DNA of 64,000 nt, taken from Frankia alni ACN14a. Its GTDB lineage: Bacteria > Actinomycetota > Actinomycetes > Frankiales > Frankiaceae. The notes beneath the pieces are model-generated. The model was not told where the DNA came from. It did not search any database and saw only the letters and a list, made by a program, of their open reading frames with translations. Below are positions 45,501 to 53,718 of this stretch, piece after piece (positions within the stretch are counted from its first letter, which is position 1; the number at the start of each line of letters is the position of its first letter). The DNA lies in assembly GCF_000058485.1 (NCBI RefSeq), contig NC_008278.1, positions 2,846,962-2,910,961 of the forward strand. The letters run 5' to 3'. A program made the translations under genes and the position numbers.

Positions 45501-47836
45501 TCCGTGGTCACGATGCTCAACGCGTCGGCGAGGAACGCGCCGCTGCCAGGATTCGTCGCGAGGATCCGAAGCCGCGCCGGATGCTGGTGAGTGCCGCGGT
45601 AGAGCCGCACCCGGTCGGCGAGCCGGCTTGCTGGAACCTCGCCGACGCTGACATCCGAGGCCGGCAGGCCGAGCGCGTTGATGATCTCACTCACCGCCGT
45701 AGCCGGGTCGGACTCGTCGACCGGCAGATAGAGGCCGTGCAGGAGCCGCAGGTTCTGGGTGAAGACGTAGGGCGCGCCAGCGTCGTTGTTGAGCAGGAAC
45801 GGTACCCGGGCCGGGCTGAGCCGAGCCAGCAGCTCCAGGTCTACCTGGGCTGCGCGTTCTCTGGCGGGCATGGCGCGGAGCTGGCGGCGCCATGACTCCA
45901 ACTCGGCATAGTAGGCCGCGTACCAGGCGACCCGCAGCGGGTGGGTGGGCAGCACGACCAGGGCGTCGACCGGCGTGTTGCGGCGGCCGAGGACAACGCG
46001 CAGCCGGAGGGTGTCAAGGGCGGTGAGCGCATGCAGGTCGGCGAGGCTGGCGCCGTCACGGCGCTGAAGGATCCGGCTGTACGTCGCCGTGTACCTGTTC
46101 GCCAGTGCGGTCAGTTCGTCGTCGAAGTCCGCGACCTCGACGAGGCCCCGACCGGACTGGCCGCGCACGGCCTCGAAGAACTCTCGGCGGACGGTACTGA
46201 AGGCGCGGCCGGCGACGCTCGCCCAGTCGGGGCTGGCCTGGGCGGTGCGTTCGGGGGTGAGGAGCTGGCCAGCGGGGACCGTCGCGGCATAGCGGCCGCC
46301 GTTGTCGGGCGTTTCGAGGATCTGCTGTTGAAGTTCCCGCAGCGGGATGCTCAGCGACATTCGGCCGCCGTGTCTGCGGCCGAACCGCAGCTGTAGATAG
46401 GCAAGGTCCGACTCCTGCCAGCCCTCGCAGGATTCGATGTCCGCCTCGGCACCCTCCGCCGCGGCCCGTAGCCGGGCGATTGGTAGTGACGGCGCGCTCT
46501 CCCGACGGACTGAGGTGCTCTCCGACGGTGGGGTGCTGTCGAGCGCGAACTCCTGGCTGATGGCCTGTGCCGGTTCTCCGTCCGCGAGCTTGAGCACCTG
46601 GCCGTTTCGGTCGAGCGCCTGGATGCGGACCACGACGACGGCGGGGGCGCGATCCACGCCCTCCGGATCGAGGTTGATAGTGAGCTTGCTGCTGTGCGCG
46701 GTGCCCTTGGGGGACGCGGTCGGCAGTTCCACGTCGAAGTCGGTCTCCGGGCCGTAGAACTCCTTCGACGGGAGCATCTCGACGCTCCATTTGGTGACGT
46801 CCTTGGGCTTGGCGGGCTCGGTGCTCCAGGTGAGCTTGACGAAGCCGCCCTTCGCCGAGCAGGTCGGCAGAGTGCCGTCCTGGGGGTCGCGAAGCCCCGT
46901 TCCGGCTGGGATGACGCCGTTGACGGCGAACGGGTTGACATACAGTGAGAGGAGGTCGCTGTCCGTCGACGGGTTTAGTGGCCAGTGCTCGAACGTGAGT
47001 TCCCGATGTGCCGGCGCGGCTAGTTCACGCAGCCAGGTTCGTTCGGACAGCCGCGGCACGGCGACGATGAACCGTTCGATCGCCCGGTAGGCATCGTCGT
47101 AGTGCTGGTGCAGCGGGCAGTTGCGTAGCCGGGTCCGGGCGTCATCCTGCGCCCGCGCCGGCTTGACCAGCGCCGCGACGCAGGCGGCGTTGTCCACCAG
47201 CCGCTCGGTGAACGGCGCTCCGCCCAGATCCGGGATGAGGCCCAGCAGGTGCAGGTTTGCCCCGGCCGCGTGGAGGGCGCTGTCCATGCTGTCCTCCCGT
47301 GACTCGTTCGCCGCCGCGTGAAGGGCCAGCAAGTATTCGGCCCGGGCATGCCGCGACAGCGGGAACACGCGGCGCTGGGTCGACTGCGCCTGCAGGACCT
47401 GGTCGTAGGTATCGCGCAGCGGGCGGGGGAGGTGGTTTTCGAGGTCGCGCAGGATCCCCTTGAACAACTGCTCGAGGTCGATCGCTTCGAACGAGTTCTC
47501 CAGGCTGCTGGCGGCCGGGCTGTCGACGCCGGCCGGGACGAGTAGGAGCAGCGCCGCGATCTTGCGGTTGCGCAGCTCGATCGCCCGTTCCGGGGAGATG
47601 ACGGTGTCGTCGGCCCGGTTCTCGGTGCCCAGCACGGCGACCTGGGCGTTCGCGCCGCCCGTTGACGAAGGCGGCAACTGGGCGAGGACGATGGCCGCCG
47701 CGTCCCGGATGGCGTGGCAGTCGGACTCGAGCAGGTGGTCGAGCCGCAGGCATCGGCCTGCGGTGGCACCGCGCAGGAAGTCGTCCACCAGCAGCGTGGC
47801 GATCCGGGTGGCAAGGGGACGGCTCAGGTCAGTCAT
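42578..47836 (-). CDS. Large HerA/FtsK-type ATPase protein (MAD8-like; DptH-like size)
   Basis: The 1752-residue protein is the last of three coupled genes (ATGA overlap at 47833-47836). Its C-terminal 325 residues form a HerA-type ATPase: Walker A LGIPGQGKSETT at about 1431-1442, VIDFHGQF near 1458, and Walker B LRLAIVLDEAHRL with Asp1642 and Glu1643. Before it lies a possible PD-(D/E)xK nuclease core: Asp1167 in RRCDLLLVRF and Glu1185/Lys1187 in EAVEVKSRG. A Pro-rich linker (about 1330-1400) separates the two. The N-terminal 1100 residues are not recognised. It is large and cytoplasmic. From memory the best named relative is MAD8 of the methylation-associated defence system; DptH of phosphorothioation-dependent restriction has a similar size and C-terminal ATPase. 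Confidence 0.75.
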   Translation of the reverse strand: MTDLSRPLATRIATLLVDDFLRGATAGRCLRLDHLLESDCHAIRDAAAIVLAQLPPSSTGGANAQVAVLGTENRADDTVISPERAIELRNRKIAALLLLVPAGVDSPAASSLENSFEAIDLEQLFKGILRDLENHLPRPLRDTYDQVLQAQSTQRRVFPLSRHARAEYLLALHAAANESREDSMDSALHAAGANLHLLGLIPDLGGAPFTERLVDNAACVAALVKPARAQDDARTRLRNCPLHQHYDDAYRAIERFIVAVPRLSERTWLRELAAPAHRELTFEHWPLNPSTDSDLLSLYVNPFAVNGVIPAGTGLRDPQDGTLPTCSAKGGFVKLTWSTEPAKPKDVTKWSVEMLPSKEFYGPETDFDVELPTASPKGTAHSSKLTINLDPEGVDRAPAVVVVRIQALDRNGQVLKLADGEPAQAISQEFALDSTPPSESTSVRRESAPSLPIARLRAAAEGAEADIESCEGWQESDLAYLQLRFGRRHGGRMSLSIPLRELQQQILETPDNGGRYAATVPAGQLLTPERTAQASPDWASVAGRAFSTVRREFFEAVRGQSGRGLVEVADFDDELTALANRYTATYSRILQRRDGASLADLHALTALDTLRLRVVLGRRNTPVDALVVLPTHPLRVAWYAAYYAELESWRRQLRAMPARERAAQVDLELLARLSPARVPFLLNNDAGAPYVFTQNLRLLHGLYLPVDESDPATAVSEIINALGLPASDVSVGEVPASRLADRVRLYRGTHQHPARLRILATNPGSGAFLADALSIVTTEQDEDSVNGEAESSLPPHLYIQAFGEGASETSPLPALRELQRDLLETRSRTRRGRGFLDPELELSVAPLQEIDAAHDAHLAVLTDLSRPELVIARTAPAVGSMSFHGLITRPVTERDPEGGWVTGIDFPTARGAEVTEIHRRFAEAVTTLFVAASSVPADAAASAPATTGVVPLPDPFDTDATVLLTTQSLAVPVPPATDGPPPASAEPRGAAADARVRMEVSGMTKHILDIAHERCDWVIVLDRFLGLDSFDDPSARTASGRRYILDYAPEFLDGIGQQMAITTAYRADVEKMFYKAMIELGFTRPDESVSSVIDELLLVSGRLVLAATGDDNRAKEAVALAAVVAHLRRRGELENTIVIPVDAHPELFGVHAQRQSQATQQQARRCDLLLVRFPSSRRVSIEAVEVKSRGMLGSEDLGRDIASQVLRTNELVEGLFFKEPARIDRPLQRARLASLLRFYLRRAVRRGLVTNEAEFHRATEAIERLDNAGLTIDYRGSGYIVVLHADGTADFQVDGVRIRSLTANNLGADDPAGAGVQPAGYVLPPCGADALTVLPPAQRAASEETEALAETTQAPHRPDDVLSPHHDQADTGVPDTGIHGDGRPVPTPEVPEPAAPDPLRTARVTLGRTLPPEEEIVWEASTSGSPHLFILGIPGQGKSETTIRLLQGAAADGLPALVIDFHGQFGTDARRPPSLRVYNATDGLPFSPFEITDGSGRFAYRINATSISEIFGYVCGLGDIQRDVFYQALAKAYEDRGHGGPTPAGIPTLDEVRDNIAALEKERGVQNVLARCRPLLEYGLFTDSAGAKIQDLIREGLVVDLHGFAEVEQAQIAAGAFLLRKVYRDMFSWGQTGELRLAIVLDEAHRLAKDATLPKLMKEGRKFGVAVIVASQGIDDFHPDVLANAGTKIVFRMNYPQSRKAAGFLHTRAGKDLSEDLEQLPVGDAYIQTPIMTTARRTRMLRPEGSPKYPER

Positions 47837-49485
47837 CGCCGCGCTCCGGCTGGAACGAGGGGATTGGTCACGTACTGGGCGTTGAAGTCATCGGACAGAT
47901 CTGTGAAGAAGCCCATCTGGCGGAGTCGCCCGGTGAAGGCGGCGAGGTTCGTGGTCGCGACCGCCCGGGATGACGCATCAGCACGGGCCGTCGGTGGTCT
48001 GGCGATCAATATGCCCCATCGGGTCTCGAACGTCTGGAGCAGCGTCGCGAGCCGCATCCTGGGCAGCGGCTCGCCGCCAGCCGGGTCGACGAGGGTGCCG
48101 AGCAGCAGGGTTGTGAGCAGTTCGTCGGTCATCGCGTATCGCCAGGCCCGTCGGCCGCGTAGGTTGCCCCGGAGCAGCCCGGCCTGTCTGCGCATGCCGC
48201 CGGTGTTCCAGAACCACTGTCGGGCGGCCTGAATCGCGCTGCTCTTCTGTGACTCGCGGATCGCTGCCACGACCTGGTCGAGCTGCGAGCCGCTGGGTGT
48301 CGCCCGTTCCACCTCTACCCTGGCCTCGTCGGCGGAGCAGCCAGTGTGCCGCACGGTCTCCGTGATGATCTGCTCAAGCTCGATGCCGGCCCGGAGCTCG
48401 ACGAGCGGCTCCTCACGCATCGCCAGTAGCCCGCGAAGCCAGTCGGGCCCTTTCTGGTCCTGGATGTAGGTCCGCAGTCTGGCGTCGTTGCGCCCGTACC
48501 GGTCGAGGGTCTTCAAGAGAAGCATTCCGTCGAGGTAAGCCGGCAGCCGTTCCAGGTCCCGTTCAACGCATTCCCCGGCGAGGCGGTCGGAATCGCCCCC
48601 GGTCTGGCGGGTGAAGTCGACGTAGATCTCAGTCTGCGCGTCCGAGTACTCGACGCCGAGGTCGGCGGACTCCGCGTTCCCCCGACACAGATCGTTGACC
48701 AGGTGGAACAGTCGCAGCGATGTGGTGAACAGGCCCAGGTTCAGCAGTGCCGCGAGATGATGGGCCAGTGCGATCGTGGGTAGCCGATTCTGATAGACGG
48801 CCAGGAAGTCGAGAAGCTGGTCGCCCAGCGTGACCATGACTCCGGGCATGATCGGATCCCAGTCGAATTCCCGGCTACTCGCCTGAAGCCTGCCCGGGGC
48901 GAAGCCCTCCAGGTAGTAAAGGGAGAGCAGAACGTTGGCGTCGAGATCGGTGCTCACCCCGTCGAAATCCGGAACGAATTTCTCGGAAATTGTCACGCCA
49001 TGCCCGAACGCGCCGAGGAACAGCGCCCGCAGGGCGTCGGCGGGGTTCGGATGGCCGCGTCGTACCAGCGCATCCATCAGTAGGCGGTAGATGACCAGGT
49101 GTACTTTGCGGTGCCGGGCACCTCCCACCGGAAGCCCGGCCCGGTAGGCGCCAATGTGGATCGGCTGGACCGCCGCGAGCTGGACTTCCCGACGGCCACG
49201 TCCCTCGTGGCCGAGCCGCACGACCGTTGTGTTGATCCACTGTTCGAGTACCGCCCGACCGTGCTCATCGTCAAAGCCACGCAGGTTCGGGTGGCTCGCG
49301 AGCGCCTCGATGTAGCGGCGAGCCTCGGTGGGCTTCGCGTCCGAGCTGCCCAGCCGACGCCCGCGGGTTACCACCATCTGGAAGAGCACCGGCAGGAACC
49401 GGTCGACATCGAAGTCGTTCAGCTCGTACCCGGAGAGCTTCTCAAACGAGTACGAACGCAGGTCCTTCGTCGGGTACAGCCTCAT
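47833..49485 (-). CDS. Middle protein of the kinase/HerA operon (MAD7-like), unknown fold
   Basis: The 550-residue protein starts MRLYPTKDLRSYSFEKLSGY, with four-base overlaps to both neighbours, so all three proteins are made in fixed ratio. It is probably mostly helical. Conserved-looking stretches are YELNDFDVDRFLPVLFQMVV, VSTDLDANVLLSLYYLEGFA, ALAHHLAALLNLGLFTTSLR and a C-terminal YAMTDELLTTLLLGTLVDP resembling a winged-helix-like end. No catalytic motif is visible. By position between the kinase and the ATPase it corresponds to MAD7 (or, in the alternative reading, DptG). It is likely an adaptor or DNA-contacting subunit, but that is only inference from context. Confidence 0.65.
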   Translation of the reverse strand: MRLYPTKDLRSYSFEKLSGYELNDFDVDRFLPVLFQMVVTRGRRLGSSDAKPTEARRYIEALASHPNLRGFDDEHGRAVLEQWINTTVVRLGHEGRGRREVQLAAVQPIHIGAYRAGLPVGGARHRKVHLVIYRLLMDALVRRGHPNPADALRALFLGAFGHGVTISEKFVPDFDGVSTDLDANVLLSLYYLEGFAPGRLQASSREFDWDPIMPGVMVTLGDQLLDFLAVYQNRLPTIALAHHLAALLNLGLFTTSLRLFHLVNDLCRGNAESADLGVEYSDAQTEIYVDFTRQTGGDSDRLAGECVERDLERLPAYLDGMLLLKTLDRYGRNDARLRTYIQDQKGPDWLRGLLAMREEPLVELRAGIELEQIITETVRHTGCSADEARVEVERATPSGSQLDQVVAAIRESQKSSAIQAARQWFWNTGGMRRQAGLLRGNLRGRRAWRYAMTDELLTTLLLGTLVDPAGGEPLPRMRLATLLQTFETRWGILIARPPTARADASSRAVATTNLAAFTGRLRQMGFFTDLSDDFNAQYVTNPLVPAGARR

Positions 49486-52400
49486 CGGTCGGCTCCCAGC
49501 AGCTCGATCGTCGTGCCCGTCAGGTCGATGGTGTTGCGCCGCCCGTTGGGCTCGATGACGATTACCTTTTGTGCGCGTTCCAACGTTAAGCGCGACCGGA
49601 ACAGCCCGAGTTCCTCCAGTAGCGGCGTCACCTCGGGGTTGGTGGGTAGGTAGCCCGTGGCGGCCCGCATGAGCAGTTCGAACAGGTCGACGTCAACGGT
49701 CATCGCCGCCTGGCCTTTGCTGTGGCGGAGAGTAAAGACGTCGGCGGCGGCCTCGACGTAGCTGTCGTCCGGCTGCTCTGCCTCGATCCGGAACTCTTCC
49801 GCAGGGAGGATCTTGACGACGGCACCCCCGTCATCCGTCGGCTCGCCGACCGACACCGCTACCCCCAGGTCGTTGTAGCCGACCGGGCCGATGCAGCGGG
49901 ACAGCCCGCGTAGCAGCGGCTCAAGGAACTCGTCGCTCGGACTGCCCGCGAGAATCGCGGTGAACGCGTCCAGATGGCGGTAGGGCCCAAGGTGGCCGAC
50001 TGCGGCCAGTTCCTCGTCCGCGGCGGTGAAGTAGTAACGGCGCTTCGCGCGGATGACCTCGTCGGCCGTGCGCGCCTTCGGAGCGAGCAGGCGCTCCGCC
50101 CTGGGCGCGGAAACGGCGCCAGGGTCGAGCATCCGCCACTCGTCGAGCAGGCGGTCGCGGCCGCCCAAGGCGTTGAAGGCCGCGGCGCTGAAATGCCGAT
50201 CCAGCGCCGATAGGCCGAGCAACCCATCCCGGAACTCCCGGTGGATGTCCAAGCAGCCGAGGTCGACGGTCACCAGGTAGGCCAGCGCCGAGCGCAGGTC
50301 CCGGATCGTTGGCCGGCGGCCGCGCCGCAGGTGCGAGGTGAGGACCAGCCGGTGCAGACGGTCCTGGGCCTGGGGCTCGCGCAGGTCGGAGGCGTTACGG
50401 ACAATCGGGCAACGAGGCTCGGCGAGACAGCCGGAGCAGGCGGACCACAGGTCGTCGGTGACCAGCGCGTCGAGCATCCGGACGGTCAGCGAGTCGGCTG
50501 CCGCCTCGGTGGACGCCATCGATCGCTTCTTCAGATCGACCCGGTCGATTCCGGTCTCTTCGGCCGTGGAGTCGTCGCCGTCAGTCTGGGTGAGCTTGTC
50601 GGCGATCTCGGGGTAACGGCCCGCCTCCCGTTCGAGGAAGTCGAGTAGCCGCCCGTCGTTCGCCGCGATCAGCGCCGTGTAGTGCGTGGCACGGGCCGGG
50701 TCGGTCAGCGGCTCGAGTGCCCTGCGGAGCAGGTCGTCCGCGGACATGTCCTCGTGCGACTCACTGGCGTCGTAGACGGACGCGAACTCGTGGCCGTCGA
50801 GTTCGAGCCGCCACCCGGACGCGTCGCGAGCGAGCACGGTCGCAGCACGCTCGAGCAGCGTGGCGCTCAGGCGTTCCAGGAAGGCGGTCTTGCCGTCACC
50901 CGGGTTGCCGCTGAAGACGACGAGCCTCGGCCGCCCGTCCACGATCCGCGGGACGAGGCGCTCGTCGAGTCTGGTCTCGACGTAGGTCTGGTTGGCGAAC
51001 GGGGAGTCAAGGCCGCGGTTACCGCTGTTTCCGAGCCGGCTGTTGCGGAACAGCTGGCGAATGTCGTCCACGTTCGGGTTGACGAGCCAGGTCCGTTCGG
51101 GGGCTGTCTCGGTCTCCTGCCTGCTCTCCTCGAGGATCTTCGCGTCGTCCGGATGGATGGAGGACGGCTGTGCCTCCTGCGCGAGGCTGTGGGTGAGAGC
51201 GTTTCGGAAGGCCGAGGCCGATGCGAACCGACGGTCGGGATTCGGGTCGGAGCCGTGGAGCAGGACCTCGAGCAGCGTTGCCCCGCCGGTCGCCGAGACC
51301 TCCTCGTCCGTCGGCCGGACGAGGTTGGCCTTGTTCTGGTAGCGGCCGTTGTCCTCATAGGGGTAGCGACCGGTCAGCGCCTCGAAACACACGACGGCCA
51401 GGGAGTAGAGGTCCGCCGCGTCCGACCACGAACGGCCGGCAGCGATCTCCGGTGCCTGGTAGGGCAGGGTCCCGACGATGCTGTGGTCGGCGCCGTCGGA
51501 GGCCACGCCGAAGTCGATCAGAGTCGCCCGATCGTCCGCGTCCACGATGATGTTGTTGGGCGACACGTCGCGGTGCAGGACTTTGCGCTGGTGGGCGTAC
51601 TCGAGGGCGTCGAGCATGTCGTGCAGGATCTTCAGGCAGGCCGCCGGGTTGCCCCGCAGCGTCGGGGCCAGCTTCTTGACCGTCTGGCCCTCGACGTACT
51701 CGGCGATGAGCGCGGGGCCGAACGGCTCCCACAGATAGTCCGTGGCCCGCACGATCCGGTCGTGTTTGAGTTTGTTCAGGTGCTTCAGCTCAGTACGTAG
51801 CCGGTCCTGCATCCCCATCGAATGCATGATCTTGAGGGTGTGGCGGATGTCCATCCGACGGTCGATCATCAGCCAGGTCATGGCGGTCGCGCCGGACCCC
51901 AGCTCCTCGAGGAGTTCGTACTTGTCGACCTTCGCTCCCCGCACGGGACGCGCCGAGCGCTTGCGCTCCTCACGCAGATAGCCGGCGAGCATTTCGGCGG
52001 CCTCGCGGGCGTCCGGTCGGTCGTTCGGGCTCACCGCCATGCAGGCTGCCAGCACGTTGCGAACGCGGTCCGGCAATGTCGTCGGAACCAGTGGTTCTCC
52101 CTGCGGGTCGGCCTTGTCCAGCTTGAGCCAGGCCAGGAGGCACACGGCCAAGGAGTAGACGTCCGACCGGTAGGTCGCCGCGTGGCCCGAGGCGCGGCAC
52201 TCGGGCGCGCGGAAGGGGCGGCCAAGGTCGTCGATATCGTCCACATCGGTGATCGTGGCATCCGCGTTGGTGAACTTCGCCAGCAGGAAGTCGGAGAAGG
52301 TCACCTTGTCCGACGTCTCGGGCACCCAGATCCGGCTCGGATGCAGCGCGCGGTGCACGATCTCCGCGGCGTGGATGTCCGCCAGACCCGCGTAGGCGCA

Positions 52401-53342
52401 CGCCGCCACCTCGGCAAAGGTCGCGGTCGATGGCCTGTCCCCAGCCACGATCCGTTGCCGCAACATGCTGAGGTCAGCCGGGGGCAGGTACATCGGCGCA
52501 ACCCACAACTGGTCGTCGTTCTCGCTGAAGTAGGGCTCGACCTGGAAGACCACGCCGGTCGGGGCGAGCTTCCGCATCGCGTCGTACTCGCGCAGGACCT
52601 CCTTGTCGCTGGCTGCGAGCTCCTTCTCCGACAGCCCCTTGCGGACGTAGGTCAACAGGATCCGTGCGCTGCCATCGGGGTGCACGGCCACGTACCGCGG
52701 GCCGCGGGGTGTCGCGTCGAGCTCATCGATGATCGAGTAGCTGCCGAGCCGGGCTGGGCGGGCTGGGCGGTCTGGCAGCCCCTTGACCAGTGTCAGGATC
52801 TGCGCTCGGTACGGGCCGAGGTCGAACTGCTTCTTCATCGCCTGGTCGATGTCGAGCAGCTTCCGCTCGCAGCCGACCAGGCGGGCCACCTGGTCAGGGA
52901 CGCGCGAGTCGGCGATGTCGAAGCTGACGTCCGACGAGGACAACACCACGAGATGGCGGACAAGGTGAACATCAGGGCGCTTGGGCACCACCCGGTCGAG
53001 CCGGGTGCGCAGTATGCGGGCAACACTGTTGACCTGGCTAATCGGGCTACCCAGCGCCTTGTGGGACTTGCGGTCGTACCAGAGTTCCTCGGTGCCTACG
53101 AGCTCGCCGTGCCAGGACTTCTCCTCGATGATGGTGACGCTGTTCGGGCCGACAGCGATGAAGTCCGAGTCGCGGGTCTTCGTGCCGCTGACGATCTGAC
53201 GACCGCAGACAACCGTCCAGTCGTCGGGGAGGTGATCGCGAAGATAGACCGCGGTGGCCTCCTCGCCTGGACCGCCCCATGCACCGTGACGAACGATCTC
53301 TGCCACCATTGCCCCCGTCTTCTCGCCATCCTCGGCCGTCAC
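49482..53342 (-). CDS. NERD-pseudokinase-Ser/Thr kinase-P-loop ATPase fusion (MAD6-like)
   Basis: The 1286-residue protein is first in the operon. Residues about 20-190 are a NERD nuclease-like domain with Asp60 (TRDSDFIAVGPNSV) and the E-x-K of IIEEKSWHGEL (Glu73, Lys75). About 198-460 is a kinase fold without HRD or DFG (HRALHPSRIWV, FSDFLLAKF), hence a pseudokinase. About 473-720 is a complete kinase: ELGSGATAMTW, Lys504, HRDVSPNNIIV at 590-600, DFG at 610-612 and APE at 630-632. From 785 a P-loop ATPase follows (VVFSGNPGDGKTAFLERL) with a cysteine cluster near 969-978 (ACSGCLAEPRCPIV). The kinase probably gates the effector on infection, as for PglW and MAD6. An internal ATG (MVAEIVRHGAWGG) is an alternative start. 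Confidence 0.8.
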   Translation of the reverse strand: MTAEDGEKTGAMVAEIVRHGAWGGPGEEATAVYLRDHLPDDWTVVCGRQIVSGTKTRDSDFIAVGPNSVTIIEEKSWHGELVGTEELWYDRKSHKALGSPISQVNSVARILRTRLDRVVPKRPDVHLVRHLVVLSSSDVSFDIADSRVPDQVARLVGCERKLLDIDQAMKKQFDLGPYRAQILTLVKGLPDRPARPARLGSYSIIDELDATPRGPRYVAVHPDGSARILLTYVRKGLSEKELAASDKEVLREYDAMRKLAPTGVVFQVEPYFSENDDQLWVAPMYLPPADLSMLRQRIVAGDRPSTATFAEVAACAYAGLADIHAAEIVHRALHPSRIWVPETSDKVTFSDFLLAKFTNADATITDVDDIDDLGRPFRAPECRASGHAATYRSDVYSLAVCLLAWLKLDKADPQGEPLVPTTLPDRVRNVLAACMAVSPNDRPDAREAAEMLAGYLREERKRSARPVRGAKVDKYELLEELGSGATAMTWLMIDRRMDIRHTLKIMHSMGMQDRLRTELKHLNKLKHDRIVRATDYLWEPFGPALIAEYVEGQTVKKLAPTLRGNPAACLKILHDMLDALEYAHQRKVLHRDVSPNNIIVDADDRATLIDFGVASDGADHSIVGTLPYQAPEIAAGRSWSDAADLYSLAVVCFEALTGRYPYEDNGRYQNKANLVRPTDEEVSATGGATLLEVLLHGSDPNPDRRFASASAFRNALTHSLAQEAQPSSIHPDDAKILEESRQETETAPERTWLVNPNVDDIRQLFRNSRLGNSGNRGLDSPFANQTYVETRLDERLVPRIVDGRPRLVVFSGNPGDGKTAFLERLSATLLERAATVLARDASGWRLELDGHEFASVYDASESHEDMSADDLLRRALEPLTDPARATHYTALIAANDGRLLDFLEREAGRYPEIADKLTQTDGDDSTAEETGIDRVDLKKRSMASTEAAADSLTVRMLDALVTDDLWSACSGCLAEPRCPIVRNASDLREPQAQDRLHRLVLTSHLRRGRRPTIRDLRSALAYLVTVDLGCLDIHREFRDGLLGLSALDRHFSAAAFNALGGRDRLLDEWRMLDPGAVSAPRAERLLAPKARTADEVIRAKRRYYFTAADEELAAVGHLGPYRHLDAFTAILAGSPSDEFLEPLLRGLSRCIGPVGYNDLGVAVSVGEPTDDGGAVVKILPAEEFRIEAEQPDDSYVEAAADVFTLRHSKGQAAMTVDVDLFELLMRAATGYLPTNPEVTPLLEELGLFRSRLTLERAQKVIVIEPNGRRNTIDLTGTTIELLGADR

Positions 53343-53718
53343 CGGTCTGCTCGAGGCTGGCGCAACCGTCTCGCCACATTTCTATCGCTTGTCGCATATC
53401 CCCGGCGCGGAGGGTGCGGCAGACATGCAGCTCTAGCGAAGTCCGACTTTCGGTGACCTTGAGTAGTTGAGTGAATACTTGGAGACCGGTTCGCTGGTTG
53501 GCGTAGATAATTGGGTGAATCTGACAGATCCGTTCCAGGCGGCTTCCTTGTCGGACTGGCGCCAGCGAGGGGCCGGCGCCGTCGGCGCCAGCAATACCCA
53601 CAGCCATAGGGCGTCGAGGTGCGGCTCATCCCTGCGGGTGGGGGCACACTGCCGGCCGTGCACGTGGGGGGCGATCTACCCTCGACCTCGCTGGGTAGAA
53701 GGTGTTTGAGATCGTCGG
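53343..53718. other. Upstream region of the kinase operon
   Basis: This 376-base gap must contain the promoter of the three-gene operon. No gene is convincing. There is no helix-turn-helix regulator, methyltransferase or other mad1-5-like gene here; the IS5 transposase remnant begins directly beyond, so upstream operon genes could have been lost by insertion. Confidence 0.4.

Noticed and set aside
42578-53342. Complete DptFGH phosphorothioation-dependent restriction system
   Set aside because: The order and sizes partly fit, but the first gene has NERD and two kinase-type domains unlike DptF, and no dndBCDE genes are in the window; kept only as an alternative to the MAD6-7-8 reading.
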